From contig CM031879.1 of the NCBI GenBank assembly GCA_018697195.1, forward strand, positions 21,438,494 through 21,502,493: DNA of 64,000 nucleotides. Reading direction: 5' to 3'. The DNA comes from Certhia americana. Taxonomy: Eukaryota; Chordata; Aves; Passeriformes; Certhiidae. Made by a program: the position numbers and the translations under genes. Positions 34,301-48,633 of this stretch are shown piece after piece. Numbering within the stretch: position 1 is the first letter of the stretch; every line of letters starts with the position of its first letter. The notes below the pieces were generated by a model. The model saw only the letters and a program-made list of their open reading frames with translations, made no database searches and had not been told where the DNA came from.

Positions 34301-36004
34301 AAACTGAAGTTCAGCTGTGGATTTTTTTTTTAGATCCTTCTATTTTTTGCTTTTAATAGATGAGTACCACAGGTTTGCCTCTCATGCCACTGTTAAAACC
34401 TGCAAAGTCATACAGTTAAATACAGTTTCTATTTCATCTTTACTGACATCAAAAAAAAAAGAAACTTGTAGCCAGGACAGATATATTTAGAATCTGATGC
34501 AAAACCACCTCCCTGATAACACCGGGAAAACAGGAGAGAGAAATTTTATAAAAAGGTAAAAGATTTATTCAAGAACAGAGATTTCAGAAATGAGAAGTGT
34601 ATAGCAAAAATGCTCATTATTTTCCTTAAAATTACTATACAGAGAGTATCTGTAGCAAAAAATTGTTTCAAAATGGGGTGTCAACATCTTACACATACAT
34701 GATGAAATCAGTGCACCTCTGAAAATGTTAACTGTAAATGAAAATATTAACACTGTTAGGACAAGTTTAACAAACCTTAAATGTTATTACTGAAAGACAC
34801 AAAATTTTAGCAATTCATCCAGCAGTGCAATATATATATATTAAAAAAAGTCTTCCATTCAAAATAAGAAACAGCAGGTAGAGGCACATATTAGATTGTT
34901 TATCACAAAGTCCTGAGTAGTCATGGGAAGTGGACAGGAAATCTAACAGAGTCATACAGCTGTGGACACTTATATCTTGCTTCACAGAGGTGAGTGGTGA
35001 CTAGCCAGACTTAGTGTTGTACAACACATGTCAAGTCAGTCAGAAACTGCTGTAATCACTAAAAAACATAGACTGCTAAAGTATGGTGCAATTGAAAATT
35101 TAGAAAAACGGATAGCAGGATCCAAAGCTTTCTGAAATGTCTGTGGGCTCGTGTCTCACAACATTCTTGAAAAGTGAATTGAGATATTCTTTTATTCAGA
35201 GAACTAATAACTGGGTATAGTAAAAACTTTTAGAGAAGCTAAAACCCACCACTTAACTCCCAGCCTTAGGATTGTTGTGTTTTATGTCAACGAGTCACTG
35301 GATAAATCTCTGCCAGGTTAGGTAGAAATTTGTGTCCATGGTTTACCATCCCTTTGAGAGAATGAGAGAATTCAAACTACTTGTTTATCAACTCATACTA
35401 CCTCTGACTCAGTGAATTTTAAATGAATTTTTCTTAGGGTATTCCAAAGAAGAAATAATGTTTAATCCTTTTATTATAGCTGTAGGACAGGGCTGGACTT
35501 TGAGTATTCTTTGCAGGAAAGTTTGTTGTTTCTTGGGAAGATGAGCTAGCCACAGTCATCTATGAAAGGCTGATGCCATACACACAAATTTTTTATCAAA
35601 AACACTGGCTTCAATTTCATCCACGTTTACTGCTTGCACTCAGAGAATGTTAAATAGGTCAGTTCCCTCAAGAAATCTGAGGCAAGAAACCCTAGTATGT
35701 GGATCTAAGTCTGATCAGGTTCAGGTGTGAGGTAAATGATTGTGCTATGCACAGAGGAGCAATTCTGAGTATTGATATAGGGAACTTGGAGCTGATGGCA
35801 GCAAAGCAGAGGTCTTTTTCTGATTTGCAGTTGGTATTTACCATTGCAATTAAGTTTTAAAAGTCATATTGTGTGTAACCTTTAGTGAAAATAGTCTACC
35901 TTTCACTGACATTCTTCTACTTACAAACTGTTTAAGGTTGCCTGCAATCAACAGAGTTCACTAGTCTTGATGTAAGACTGATATTCCACTAACAAATTCA
36001 TTTA
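34301..36004. other. Unique AT-rich DNA, nothing recognised
   Basis: Contains T runs at about 34270-34330 and a short TA run at 34832. No supported gene. Confidence 0.5.
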
Positions 36005-36112
36005 GGCCAGCTGTATTTCTGTGACCAGCTACTGGAGTGGAGCAATGACTCAGGGCACGTATGTCCAGGTGCTGACAAGTGGAAAGATTGGAACCCAGGA
36101 TCAGCTACAGGT
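36005..36112. repeat. Degenerate repeat, copy B, left part
   Basis: It aligns with 30170-30262 of copy A: 'gtgaccagctactggagtgg' against 'gtaccagcaactggagtggg', then 'caggtgctgacaagtggaaa' against 'caggtgccagcagctgggaa'. It is interrupted at 36112 by the solo LTR. Confidence 0.6.
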
Positions 36113-37047
36113 TGTCAGAGACTGAAATGTTATAGTTCACGGTTCACGGCTCAAACATTGTTACAAAGAACTTTTAACTGTATAAAGAAGCTGCAACCGC
36201 CAAAGCCCATCCCTCCTTGAAGATGCCTCCTTGAAACTTTGGATTCTGATTCAAGCTGCTTAAGGGAACTTGAGATAAGACAAAAGTGATACTATTGTTT
36301 TATCATCTTGGGTCTAGGGAGAAGGAAGAATACATCCACAAAAAAGTCAAACTCAACAGCTGTCCTGAAAGTCATCCCTGGCTGGGTTCAGTGTGGAGGA
36401 GTCCATAGCCCACAGGCCCATCTGCTGAGGCCACTTTTTCATACACTCCCCCACAACCTATGGGACAGGAGGAGAGTTTTGGATGTGTGGCCTAACCTCT
36501 GGTCCGAGGGAGTGAGCGCCCATCCTCCCTTACACAAACTGACTCAGTTGTAAAGGCCCCCACCCCAGGAATGTCACATTCCAGGATATTCATGTGAGGG
36601 GCAGCTGAGGAGGTGTCATAATCCATCATAGATCCTCCCAGAGTGCTCCCTAGGCTCAGTCCTGAGGCTGTGTGCCAGAGGACTGCACAAAGTGGTGCAG
36701 CAGATGCAGAGTCTGTTGCACTAGACTGTAAAACTGCCTCTGCCCCAGGAGAGGTACCTGGGCATTTCCACCTTACTCAAATGTATATTCACCACCACCA
36801 AGTGGACCTGATTGAGAGGATCAATGGGATGCCATTACAATCCACAGCATGGTGATATTTTCTACTTAATCTGTCTCTAACACTACCTTTATCTCTCCCC
36901 ACCTCTTTTCTATGTCTTTCAAATTCCCTCTCTTTCACATTTACTGTTCTATAAAATTCATACTATTGACTTTCTCATATAGTCTTGTGTGCACCTTAAT
37001 TCAGGAAGAGGCATCACTCTAAAAATTTTAACAACTGTGTCTCAACA
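36113..37047 (+). mobile_element. Solo LTR of an avian endogenous retrovirus (ERVL/ERV3-like)
   Basis: It begins TGTCAGAGACTG and ends ..gtctcaACA, giving the TG...CA ends of retroviral LTRs over about 935 bp. Interior phrases are typical of a songbird LTR family: 'aagatgcctccttgaaactt', 'cattccaggatattcatgtg', 'taatccatcatagatcctcc', 'tgtgccagaggactgcacaa'. The 3' part has a T-rich run, a TATAAAA-like site at about 36951 and 'ttgtgtgcaccttaattcag'. No internal retroviral genes are attached, which fits LTR-LTR recombination. Flanks acaggt (left) and ctgggt (right) match at only four of six positions, so the target-site duplication has decayed or is not confirmed. The frames at 36308-36553 and 36643-36855 lie inside it and are not genes. 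Confidence 0.75.
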
Positions 37048-37290
37048 CTGGGTAGTCTGAGTAAATGCAGCTGCTGGAGAGACCCACATTGTACATATGG
37101 ATTTCTCATCACTGGACCTCCCTCCTGTCCAACCAGAGAGGGGAAGGAGGGTGTTGGTGCAGCCTGTTTCATGTGGGTGTTCTGTGGATATATACATGTA
37201 TGTATATGTATGTAGGTAGGAATGTATGAATGAATATGTTGGATATATATGGGCTCTGTGTTTGTGTGTATACATACTCTGAAAATATCT
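37048..37290. repeat. Degenerate repeat, copy B, right part with TATG microsatellite
   Basis: Resumes the match to copy A: 'ggtagtctgagtaaatg' against 'ggcagcctgagcgcttg', then 'gctggagagacccacattgt' against 'ctagagggctacaagttgta', and 'attgtacatatggatttctc' against 'gttgtacacgtgcattttcc'. Inside it, a (TATG)n/(TATA)n microsatellite has expanded at about 37187-37240. Confidence 0.6.
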
Positions 37291-38929
37291 TCAGCCTTGC
37301 CACTGTTTGGGCATAAGAGCAGCTTTGTAATGAAATAATTTTGTTTATTGCCTATATATTTAAATTGGCTTTTTTTTTAATAGGCCAGTTAATTGTGGTT
37401 ACATTGTTTGCCTAAGCATTTTGTCCCCTAAGGCAAAGAAAGTAAGTAACAAAACAACAGTGTTTCAATTCTGGATTTGAATTAAGAGAGTTGTTAAAAT
37501 TTATTTTGTTTCTTATTTTTTTCAGACCAGTAATTTTTGAAATGAATTATTACTTGACACCCAACAAAAACTTTTCATCTGTTCCTTTTAAGCCCATCCT
37601 AAAGACAGTCTGTGCCTTTGTAACGCAAGGAGGGAGAGAAAAAGTCTTTCATCAGCTCATTTTTCAGCTGCATAAGTCAGTTTGACTTGTAATGATATTG
37701 TTATTGAATAAGAAAACCAATCTTTGAATTGTGCTGATGAGAAATTATATTTTGCTACATTTTCCACAAGATTTCTTCTCTAGGTTATGCAGAGCTAATA
37801 GAATTTAAATAGAAGCCAATTATTTTCCAGTTTAGTTCCATTATTTTGAAATATATATTTTTGTTGGAAAAAAAAAATCTGTGTCATTTTATATAATTTC
37901 TTTCCCGGTAGATGATTGAAAATTCTTAATGATATATGAGACTGCAACTCAAATATTGCAGGTCACTATGTTCATTCATACAGCTGTTTTAATTTGTATG
38001 TGCAATGATCACAATAGGTTATATGGGAAGAGCAGAGACTGTTTGGAATCTTCTGAAGGAACTCAGATCACAAAGATGTCACGATTTGAGAGCCCAAAAC
38101 AACCAATTCTGGAAGAAGAACTCTAGGAATAATGTATTATTACAGTAGGAGGTACATTCAAATGAAATTGGTGTTTGGTACCTTCACAGAGCTGCATCAA
38201 CAAAGGCTGACGATGTCTTAGCAGCCTGGAGGAACCACGAACTTCCCTGAAAGGAAGTTCTTAAAACCATCCCACATGTTTTATGTGTCCTTCTGCAAAC
38301 TGTTGGTAGATTTCAGCTATTTTGCATGTTAATCACATAGGAATATTAACATAGTCTGATTTTTCAGGATAATTTCCTATATAATTATCCTTCCTTGGTT
38401 CAAAAATCTATTATTTTTCTTATATCTTCTATACATGTACCTAATTTACTTTTTTTGCTCATCTGAGCAGTTCATGATCTCACAGTAATTGCTCATAAGC
38501 AAACCTTAATTGACTCATTTTTCAAGCCATTGCTCAGCATTGCATTTAAAAAAGAGATATCAGTTGATACTCATCTACTGCATTGTGTTCAGTTCCCCTC
38601 TCTGAAAAAAACCCTCAAACTTTGTTACACATTCGATTTTATACAAATATCAACAGGCATGTTTGCAAAGAATCTGTAAGCACTTGAATGTTTTCATTAC
38701 ATATTGAGATAAAATTTCTCAATGAACACCACCACCTTTCTATTGTCTGATTTCAATGGATGTGTGGATGTGTCAAGCGTAGTTAAATAATACAACAGTA
38801 AATTAATTTTCTATCCTTCATGGCAATAGATAGTGTAACTTATCTGCAAATAAAGTACAGTAAATGTAGTTCAAAACAAGTTTCTTGTATTCATATGTAT
38901 TTAAAGGAATCAAGCAGATAATGGGGTTC
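37291..38929. other. Unique AT-rich DNA, nothing recognised
   Basis: No repeat or supported exon. Frames at 37491-37685 and 37929-38126 lack supporting signals. Confidence 0.5.
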
Positions 38930-39620
38930 TGACTTCTTATTCTCCCAGAATTCTGAGACAAGACTCTCTGCAACTTCCCAAGGAGTTTGTGTATCTCTTT
39001 GCACTGCATGTGCTGGCCAGGGGGCTGCAGGGCAGGCTCTGTGAGGAGGGGCTGGGGCTGCCCAAGGTGGACAGGGACAGTTCCAGCCAGCTCCAACCAA
39101 TACACACAGGGCACAGCAGAGCCTCTTGGTCACAGTGACGGTGTCTCCTCTGGGATGCTACTTTTGAGAACAGGCAGAACACCAGACAGTGGGGGAAAGA
39201 ACAAAAGTAGTGCAAAACAACAGAAGAAACACCAAAGTCAGACAAGTGGGATGAGGAGATGCTCTGTGGCAGAGTGGTTATTCCCCTCCACCAAAGGAAA
39301 ACCTGCTCTAAGGAAGGTTTTCCTGAAGCATTGCAGCCGGTGGAAGAGCTCACACTGAAGCAGAGGAAAGGTGTGAGAAGATGGGAATGTCAGAGAAAAA
39401 AAGGCAAAGTATAAACCATAGGGTGGCCCTCCTTATTTTTTGCTTGCTGAAGGAACTGAGGGTAACCTTCAGGGATAAAGGGAGGGATTGGAAATTAGGA
39501 GTGGAGTTAAACCTGGCAATTGAGGAGAAAAGGATTTGTGACCTTGTGCATGGCCTTATTTGGAAACCTCATAAGGTTTCCACTGGCCCCTTTCTTGAGT
39601 TAGTCTAGGGCCCTCTGGAT
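38930..39620 (+). mobile_element. Avian LTR-retroelement fragment (family not named)
   Basis: This GC-rich island reads through phrases seen in a common songbird LTR family: 'acagttccagccagctccaa', 'gacggtgtctcctctgggat', 'gatgaggagatgctctgtgg', 'cattgcagccggtggaagag' and 'gcagaggaaaggtgtgagaa'. Its right end grades into AT-rich sequence near 39600. No TG/CA termini or duplication could be fixed. The 123-codon plus frame (38987-39358) and 138-codon minus frame (38937-39353) fall inside it and overlap each other, so I treat both as chance frames in a GC-rich repeat. Confidence 0.5.
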
Positions 39621-42600
39621 GGCTTCCTGTCCTTTGGATATGTCAATTATACCATTCAAGTTGGTGATGTTTCAATTAAAATTTATATTTTAGTACAATT
39701 AAAATTACAAAAATTTTTATTCTTGTAATTTACTTTCAAAAATTATTGAAGGATGTATCTTTTTTACTTCAGAGACCGGGGAAAAAATGTGAGCTCCTTT
39801 CCCTTTTTCTCTCCCTCCCTTTCAATCACCCTTAGCTAGTAAAGAGCTCTCCAGGGAGTTACTCCTACATCTAAAATAGTTTAAACTCTTCCCCGAAAAA
39901 TGGAAAGAATAGTATAATTGTCATCCTGAAACCTTTTCTATTCAAAGATGGCTTAGGTTTTCCCTTATGCAAATTTTTCATCCGTGATGTCAGTGTAGTT
40001 AATCATTCTCCTAACCCACTATTGCAAGACCCAAGCTATTTTTAATGCGTTATGGTTCTTACTTCTTAGTAGTAACTATTCAAAAATAATGTTCCTTGAA
40101 GTACTTAGAATTGCTAGCTGTAAGTGGAAGAGTCAAGAATAGAACTTGTCTTAGCCAATAATCTGAAATAATGTCCTTTCTTCTTCTCCTACTTATTTTT
40201 ATTTTGACAAACATATAGTTTACCTTATTTACATGTTACTGAAATGGTAATTGACATGCAGTTAGTTCCTGAGTCTGAGAGTTGAACTAAAGGTCTTTGG
40301 AGTAAATGGAAATGGTACAATGAGTCAGTGGACAAAGAGCCATTGCATAGAGCAGAGGAATAAGACAAGCCTGACAAATGTACTAAAATTTAAAGAAACC
40401 TGGCTTCATTGCTACACTTTGTCTACCAGGCAGACTTTTTGCTGTCAGTCAGGTATTTTGTAGTGGTATTTTGTTCACTTCTGAAAAGAAAAAAGAAGAA
40501 AATATATTTTAATGAGTGACTGCTATGCTGGTAAATTAGAGATAGTAATCTGATCATGGAATTTGTATTATTTTGGTAATGGTTATCACTAAAGTTCTTT
40601 TACTCATCTTTCTGGATGTTGCTCCTATAAGTATTTTGGACATACATCCAAGAGGAATGTGTTCTGGAAATTCCTCTAAAACCAAATAAAGGTTTAATTT
40701 CCATTAAAGAGAATTAAATACAGGTTGGAAAAAACCTCAACATGCAAAAAAAAAACCATTTTAGCCCCTTCCAGCAGAACATGTAATTATTATGCATCTG
40801 AAAAAAGGAATAAGGATCATTACTGAAGAACTCACACGTACAGCAGATCTTTTACAGCAAGAAAAAAGAAGAATGTGGTGGAATTAATTTCTGCATAAGC
40901 TGTAACAATAAATTGAGGTCTAATGTTTAAAGGAGTAGGAAGAAACCTAATAATTACAGAGTATTCAGATAGTAAAGACAGATGTATTTTATTCAAACAA
41001 TATTTTTTGTTCAAAATTTTAAGATTTTTGAAGATCTTTAGAGGAAATAGAGAAATTGATGGTACATATTTACCATGAAATTTTTTATACCATAATACTG
41101 AATCAGCTATCTCAATACATACCTGATCAAGTAGGCTTGTGCAAACTTACCAGGGCTAGGCATCTGTAGGCTCATGGGCACTATCATGGTCTGCAGAGTC
41201 ACTGTCAAGCACCTGTTCTTAACAGATGGGACTCTCTATGTTTGCCATCTTCATCCTGGTGCCATCTCCTCCTGTGCCAGTTCTGCAGCAAAGTAACTAA
41301 TTCTTTCCTGCATCCAGAGCTCCACCAAAATGTGGTTCTGAAGATAATTTTTTAAAAATACTCTCAGGGACAAGACAGCAACGAAAAAAAGGTAAGACGA
41401 GCCTAGTCAAAAGATATCTAAACCAGCACAGATAGCTCAAAGAGAAGCTCAGGAAGCAAATCTCCTTTTGGAAAAGCAATAAAAGTTTCTACTCAAAATC
41501 CAATCTCAAAACATCTGCATTACTTGAATTTTTATTCAGTCCTTTCAAGATCTTTGGATCTTTACAGAGTCCTGCCTTGTACTCTCTTGTCTTTTTACAA
41601 GTATCACTGTGAAGGCTTTCCTTTTATAAAGATCTGGATTTCTCAGTCAAGTAGAAGAGGCTTCAAGACTTGAAGCCTTTCAGCAGGTGTTCTGTTGCTT
41701 CCACTTAATCTTCCCTGAAAAAACCTTGTGTCTGCTTCCAGCTTAGTCATTGAGAAAAGGGGCTACAATTTCAAAAGCAGCAACAATGTTTTGTTATTAG
41801 CTCTCTGCTAATAATCTCTCCAACCCCAGAGAAAAATAGCAAACAGACAAACTGCCTCAGTGGAAATCCTTCTGTACCCCAACAAAAACATTTTATATAC
41901 AGAATACACACAAATAAAAAAAAAAGGAAAGGTAATATGCATATATTTTAATCTATCCTGTAATCTATTAAAAATTAATTAGAATATGAATTCTAAGTTC
42001 TTTCATAAAAATTTCCAATACTAAATCTAGAAAATATAGATAGCAAACATTCTGTCACACTTCTTCTAAAAAAAGGAATATATAAATCACAGAGGAAAAA
42101 ACTTTTAAGTTTGATCATATTTCTTAACAGAAGGTAATACAAACTGACTTCATACTTCACCTGTCATATCTATGGCATTTCTAAAATCTTAAATAAATTA
42201 TTTTAATTTTAAGTAGTGTCATGATTTTGTAAACATATAAATCAGCCATAAATTTTGACAGACACAAAATCATCAATGCTAGAAGTCTTCTTAGAAAAAG
42301 CACTAGTGAGTGTAGTAGAATGATTACTTTTTTCAGAATTTCAAGCAGAAAAATTATTCAAAGCTAGGTAGTCCCATGAGATGCAAGAATGAGTGACAGC
42401 CAATTTTCTACACACTATGTCTTGGTCTCCTTAATAAGTCCCATGGTGCAATACTGGGCTAGCTGAGTCTTTTATTTTGTAGTGTTCTTGTGTCAGGATG
42501 TATTACTGGTACCTCAGAGAATATATGTGGTGATTTTCTTCTTGGAATTATTCAGTGGGCCAAATTCATACCTGCTTTTCCTTATTTTGGTCTCCATCCT

Positions 42601-45600
42601 CTACTTACTTTGATATTTCCATAAAATGTGTTAAAATCTTTTGTCTCTGACATTTCTACCTCTGGATTTGCTTAGAAATTGCCCAGTTAAATTATATAGG
42701 GAGAGACACAGTCAGAGAAATCCAATACACTTAATATTCTTAATAAATCAGGCATCAAGACTCCGCAGCTGGTTCTTTCCCAAAACATTGCCTCACATTG
42801 TGGGGTTCTGAATTTCAGTTTATCTAGAACAATGACCAAAAAAAGAGACCAAGAATCTTTTGTACTTTTTTTGTTGGTCAGAGAATTTTGCTTTTTTGAG
42901 CTCCACCCATTCCCTTCACTGTGGTACTATTTCAGTTAATTTACGTGGAAAGCTACCAGATATTCCAGAAGCAATTGGTTTTTAGCAGGATGACCTGGCA
43001 TTTCGGATGGCTATACTGGAAAAAACACATCTTAGTTCAAAGATACACAATCACTTCACTGCTTTCAAATTATTTCCTTCTAAGTGTAGTTTGAGTATAA
43101 GAGAACATGAATTCAGTTAAGTTTACTGCTATCACACGTTCTGTGCATTTTATCTGGTGCAATATCAAGGCAAAGTAGTTCAGTAAAAGTTCAAACATTG
43201 GAAAAATTAAAAACTTGCTAGAAGTGGCAAATTACTTTCCAAAGCACAATTTGGAAATAGCCTTGGGAAAAAACAACAGTGGTATGGTCATGTATGGTAT
43301 GAAACAAAAGCAAAAGTTGACCTCAAATGATCATAAATTGCATAAATAAAACTGGAAAATGCAGAATTTTAAAGTGAGTGCTTGGAATGCAGAGCTTGCA
43401 CATCCATTTTCCTTAGCAGGATTTTAACTTTCATATGGTCTTTCCTTTATATCTTTTCAATACTGAGCACCTTTGGAAATGCAGTGGATTCTGTGCTCTG
43501 CAGATTAGCATATCTTGCATTAAGAAACATACTTACAGTCTTTTTAAGCCATTCTCTCTAAGTCATGTTCATCTCTATCATATAGCTTTGAGGACAGAAT
43601 GGCAAAAAGATAGCTTATGCTATATGTGTCTTTTCTCTTTTTTCTTTCAGTGTTTGAAAGAAAGAATTCTTGGTCCCTCATTTAGATATTTGCTTGTCAT
43701 TTCTCTGTGTCTGTTTTCAGAAAATACTGTATGAACTTGTAATCTTTATAATCTTTAGAATAATGAGGATTTAAAGGATTATTCTACATTTAAAGTCTAG
43801 ATAACGTGGTCTTTTTTTCTTCTTTCTGGCAAAAAAAGAAACAAAGATAAAATATGAGTGAAGATTTTATCTGAGTAGTCCTTTAATCTTCTCTTTATAA
43901 AGAAAAAAAAGAAAAAACCCTTAAATACTTATTTCTCCTTTTTTTTATCTCAGGAAGAAAAATTGCCTACAAAATCCTACCATCCAAAATGTACTTTCAC
44001 ATATTTAAGAAGCCTGAAAGGACAATCTTTACAACATTCTTTTCTGGCAATCTAGACTCTTAAAGGTTAATTTTTCTTTTTTAATTTTTTTTTTTTTTTT
44101 TTAATTTGTAAAGATGATATTTGCTTTCTACTCTTATTAGATGGAGTAAACATAGTTAGACACTGGGACTGACATTAAAGGATTTCTTAACTGCCCCTCA
44201 ATATCTTTGCATTCCCATCATGTCTTGATGATACAGAAAATCGTGATCCATCTCACCACACTTTCTAGCATAAAATCTGCACATTTTCCTTGAATTGAGA
44301 TTTGTATGAATAGGAGAACAATATGGTTCCCATACTTTCATTATTTCACTAAACATTCTTTGAGCCTTTTCCTTGTGATATCTGACTGTCCAAACATGGA
44401 TATCATTGTATTAAATAATATCTGTTCAAATATTTCAATAGCTGAAACTTAGGAGGAGTTAAAAATTCTGTTTTTCCATATCTAAGGCCTGATGATGTAC
44501 AACACATTCCATGCTGATCTGAAATTGCATTTTTTTAACTTCCTGGGATCCACCTCTTCATCTCAGTTCACACATTCAGTGATGATTCCATGAGCAAAGC
44601 TCGGTAAGAGGCCATAATTAGGACAGTCACTTTAACTATCTACTATTAAACCAAAAAAGTTGTTACGTCTGAGAGAATCACAAATATTGTATGCTGGATG
44701 ATTTATCAGACTTAGAAAAAGATTTTTTTTTTCCTACTTTCTGACTGTTGGAGTTATATAGGTAAAAATTTTAAGAGTAAAATTCAATGCATGGTGTCTT
44801 AGCTAATCTTTGCCCACAATTCTGCAATGGTCATGACCACATAGCTTCACCCTTCTAGCAGACTTGAACTAAATCATTGTCAGGAGCTGTAACAAGTGTC
44901 AAACAATAAGTAATTTTGCCCTGCTAGGTTATTAATTTTGCTTTGAAATCAATTTAGTGCAACCAAACAGTTTTTGGGAACTGAGAGCCAACAACATTGA
45001 CACAGTAGGCATTACACTGGTTTTCCATAAATATAAAAGAAAATTTATTATAGTTTATGAAAATTAAGATAATTTGTTATGGAAAACTATGGAAAATCTT
45101 AAACTCATAATTTCTATATGCAATAGAAAGATACTTTTATTTTTGGGTATTTTTATTTCACTGAAGTGTGAAGCACTTTTGGTTTTGGCAAAGGACAATA
45201 AATAAATTCACGAAATGATTGGTTTTAAAGAATTAACATTTGTTAAAATCTTAAATAATTTTTTTCTTTTCATCATAATAACAGTAATTTAGGATTTAAG
45301 GAAGTCAGTATGTAAATTAAATAAAATTTAAAAGTCTTTACATCTAGTATAATATCATTATGTCCTATTATAGCAGCAGACATGGATAAAAGAATCAAAG
45401 AAATGGCATTTATTTCATGTGCCACTATCTAATCTAATCTCATGAAATTTGGTCTAAACTATTCATAATTATAAGCTTTGGATAACTTTAAACACAGGAC
45501 CACCAGCTGATAGCCTCCTTCATTGCAGAATACTTTCCTTCTTGATAGATCCAAATGCTGTATTTGTAACTCCATTTTTTTTCTGTTTGAATGTGTATTT

Positions 45601-48597
45601 GTTCAATAAAGTGAACAAATGTATGCAAAGAGTAAAAAGAAATAAAAGGATGGTGCACTTGAAGGACACTACTATAGCAGTTTCCTCCCCAAGTCCGTAT
45701 TAAGACTGAGCATTCTATGATGTCCAAAATAAAAGAATAGCTGCTCACGTGTATTTAGCCTTAAGAGGAATCTGCAAATGCAGATGATCAAAATTGTATA
45801 AAATATGTAATAGTCTTAATGAATGAGATGTTTAATGAACCAGGAGGTACTAAAGATGAAATTCATCACATTGACATCAGCTTTAGGGTACCACCTCTAG
45901 AGTTCCATTTAGCTGAATAAGAAGAAATTAATGATATGGATTAATATATAAAGAAAGTAAATTGAACTCTTGTAAATACTTCCCCCATTTGTTCTAATAA
46001 CTTGCTTTCTGAAATTAGAAAAGCCAGTTTATGGAATTTTATGCACCCAAGAACTCTGAATGAGACTTGTGAACAGGTATGTTTCCCTTTGAAAATAACT
46101 GAAGAGGAAATTTATCTTTAAATGAAAGACATGCTTTTTGCAATTCCTGCTACTTCAACTACTTTATATAGCATTACCTGTATAGCCTGCATTAAAGCTG
46201 ACAATGATGTGGCCTTTTGAATTTTGTTAGAGCTTCACTTGTGAAAGAGCAAATATCAGAGAGCTTCAGAGAATGTAAAGTATGCATTTCAATACTCAAC
46301 AAATCAAATCTTGCTCCAGTGGAATAAAAATGTTTTACTGCTGAATGCTTTCTTCTTATGTCTTTCAAAAAACACTATTAAAATACAGTTTCAGGAGTTT
46401 AGTATTAATAAACAAGTTTCATAGTTCACTTTTACTTTGTGGTTTAACAATTTTTGGAGAGGAAGCTGAGATAACTATGTAATGATTGCAAAAATTCTTC
46501 TGAATTATGAAGGATATCGTAATGTTTTGAAGAGTTAATGCAGAGGACTGCTATTTTAAAATCACAGATTAGATCCTCTGGTGAAGTCAAATTATCAGCT
46601 TAAATGAAGTTCCAGCTCAGATTCTCTTCAGCATGTTATATTTTATGTGTGGAGTGGTACTGATCTTTTCAAGCTTAGTTCACCTAAAAGGCACAGTCTA
46701 GCCTAAGGTAGCTGGACTAAGATCTTACGCTCACAGAAAAGAGAAAGGCACCCTAGCAGATAATTAATTTTGTCTTAAAACAGAGCACTAAGGTAAGAGA
46801 AATGACAGTGTGATCTATAGGTGTGCCCCAGGGGATATTCTGTAATGAGACTAATAACCCAGCAGATCTCACAGTACTCCATGATGAGCTAGAGACTACT
46901 CTAGAAAATGATTCAGAGCATCCAAGTTAGGCTGCAGAGGAGCCTCTGACTTTCCATTGGCTTCAGAGATATTAAAGAGCCAAAAATGGACTCCTGACAA
47001 ATCCTCTCCTTTTCCACTGGTTTTATAAGATAGCCTTGGTCACCAACTAATAATAGATACTCCTTTTTTTTGAAAGCTAAAATTAGGAGGCACGAATCCT
47101 GACCACAGTTTCCTATTACAGAAGGTTTACATTCCAGCTGCTGCTCTTTCCTATGTAGAAACATTGTAGAATTTAACCCAAAGTTTTAAATTATAGCTTA
47201 TATCTAAATTTAAATTTTTCCTAACTTGCTAAAGCAGACGAATCCATAATTTACCTTTCTGTTTCTTGGGTGTATCAGAGGCACCCCTGCAAGTGCATGG
47301 AAGGCTAATTTTGAAAACTGGTAACACCATAGAACAAAAAGTGATAGCTCAAATGAAATTATAGGAAAATTATCTCTAGGAGGAAAAACTCTTCCTCCAT
47401 TGGTCTTAGCATCAGAATTTTGCAATATCCCTTCAGCTGCATCCTATATCCATCACATCACTGTTCCTTCTGCTTCTTTGAACTTTCCACCATGAAGTAA
47501 GTTGAAGAACACCTCAGCAATTTTAGGCATTGCAAAAGGCATTATAACAGTGTGTGATAACAACATCCTCCAAGTTCTCATTTCTAATGTTATGGAAAAG
47601 AAATACAAGAAGACAATGTTATAAATTACTACAAAGTAATGAATGTCAAAGGAGAGGAAAAAAATAATCAATAGAAGACAAAGAGTCAAGTAAAATACTG
47701 CTTAAAACATATCTTTGAAGATCTTATAATCACTTGAAGGGTAAAGTGGGTTTTTGTCAAATTAGCAGAATTCATCTGGTACAGAGATTCTTCCTTGGTT
47801 GATGGAAAACAGGAATAGGTGTCGTTAATTCTATAAATGTGTATACAAGGCAATCTTGATTCAGGTCAAAAATGGAGCCGTAAAACTGAAGGAGATTTTA
47901 TCTGCTAGTTATGTTAATATGCATTAATATATTTCACAGTATTTGTGTGATGGTTTCATAATCTCAACACCTTTGGAATATTCCCATTTCAGAACAAAAA
48001 AAATGAACCAATATCAACATCACAGCTGTCTTTACATCTTTCATAGTTTTCATATTTATATTGCTTTAAAAAATCAAGGAGAAGGAGAAGGAATTGGTCT
48101 GATCCTAATATAACTTAATGAAATCAATGTATTCAGTTAATTACATTTTTATGACATTGTTTATGTGCTTTTCAAATAACTCGTTTTGTATCCTGTTGTT
48201 CTTTTCTGGTTTTATGCTCAATAATATATTCTCATATTTTTCTCTTTAGAAGTTCTGCAATATATGATTTTTTTTTTGTTTGTTTGTATTAACTCAGCAG
48301 GTGGGTCTCCAAACTATGCATATGCAAAACCTGTGTAACACTTAAAGCACAGCTGGATATGGTCCCTTTCCACTGCTTCATGATACAGTTGCACTGTACA
48401 TGACTGGGACAATAATCCCCTCTTTTTATTGTTGTTTTTTAAAATGAGAAAAGAGGGAGAAAATGCACCACAGGACAGCACTGTTGAAAAAATAAAATAA
48501 GAGAGCTACGATTAGTAAATGTGACTACATATAACTTTTTTCTTTGAGGAGCTGGGTTGCACAGTGATGTGTCCTAACAGAGGAGCTGCCTCCTATG

Positions 48598-48633
48598 TAG
48601 AAGGAGGTATGTGGTTAGAAGGAGGTCTCTGGT
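48598..48633. repeat. 18-bp tandem duplication
   Basis: 'tagaaggaggtatgtggt' is followed directly by 'tagaaggaggtctctggt'. Confidence 0.85.

Noticed and set aside
36308..36855. Two plus-strand frames of 81 and 70 codons
   Set aside because: They lie wholly inside the solo LTR, which does not encode protein.
38937..39358. Longest frames in the window (138 codons minus, 123 codons plus)
   Set aside because: They overlap on opposite strands inside a GC-rich LTR-like fragment where stops are rare. Neither has a family motif or splice context.
43639..43734. Exon after the very strong acceptor at 43650
   Set aside because: The downstream frame is short, has no good donor and no protein-like pattern. 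T-rich DNA produces such acceptors often.
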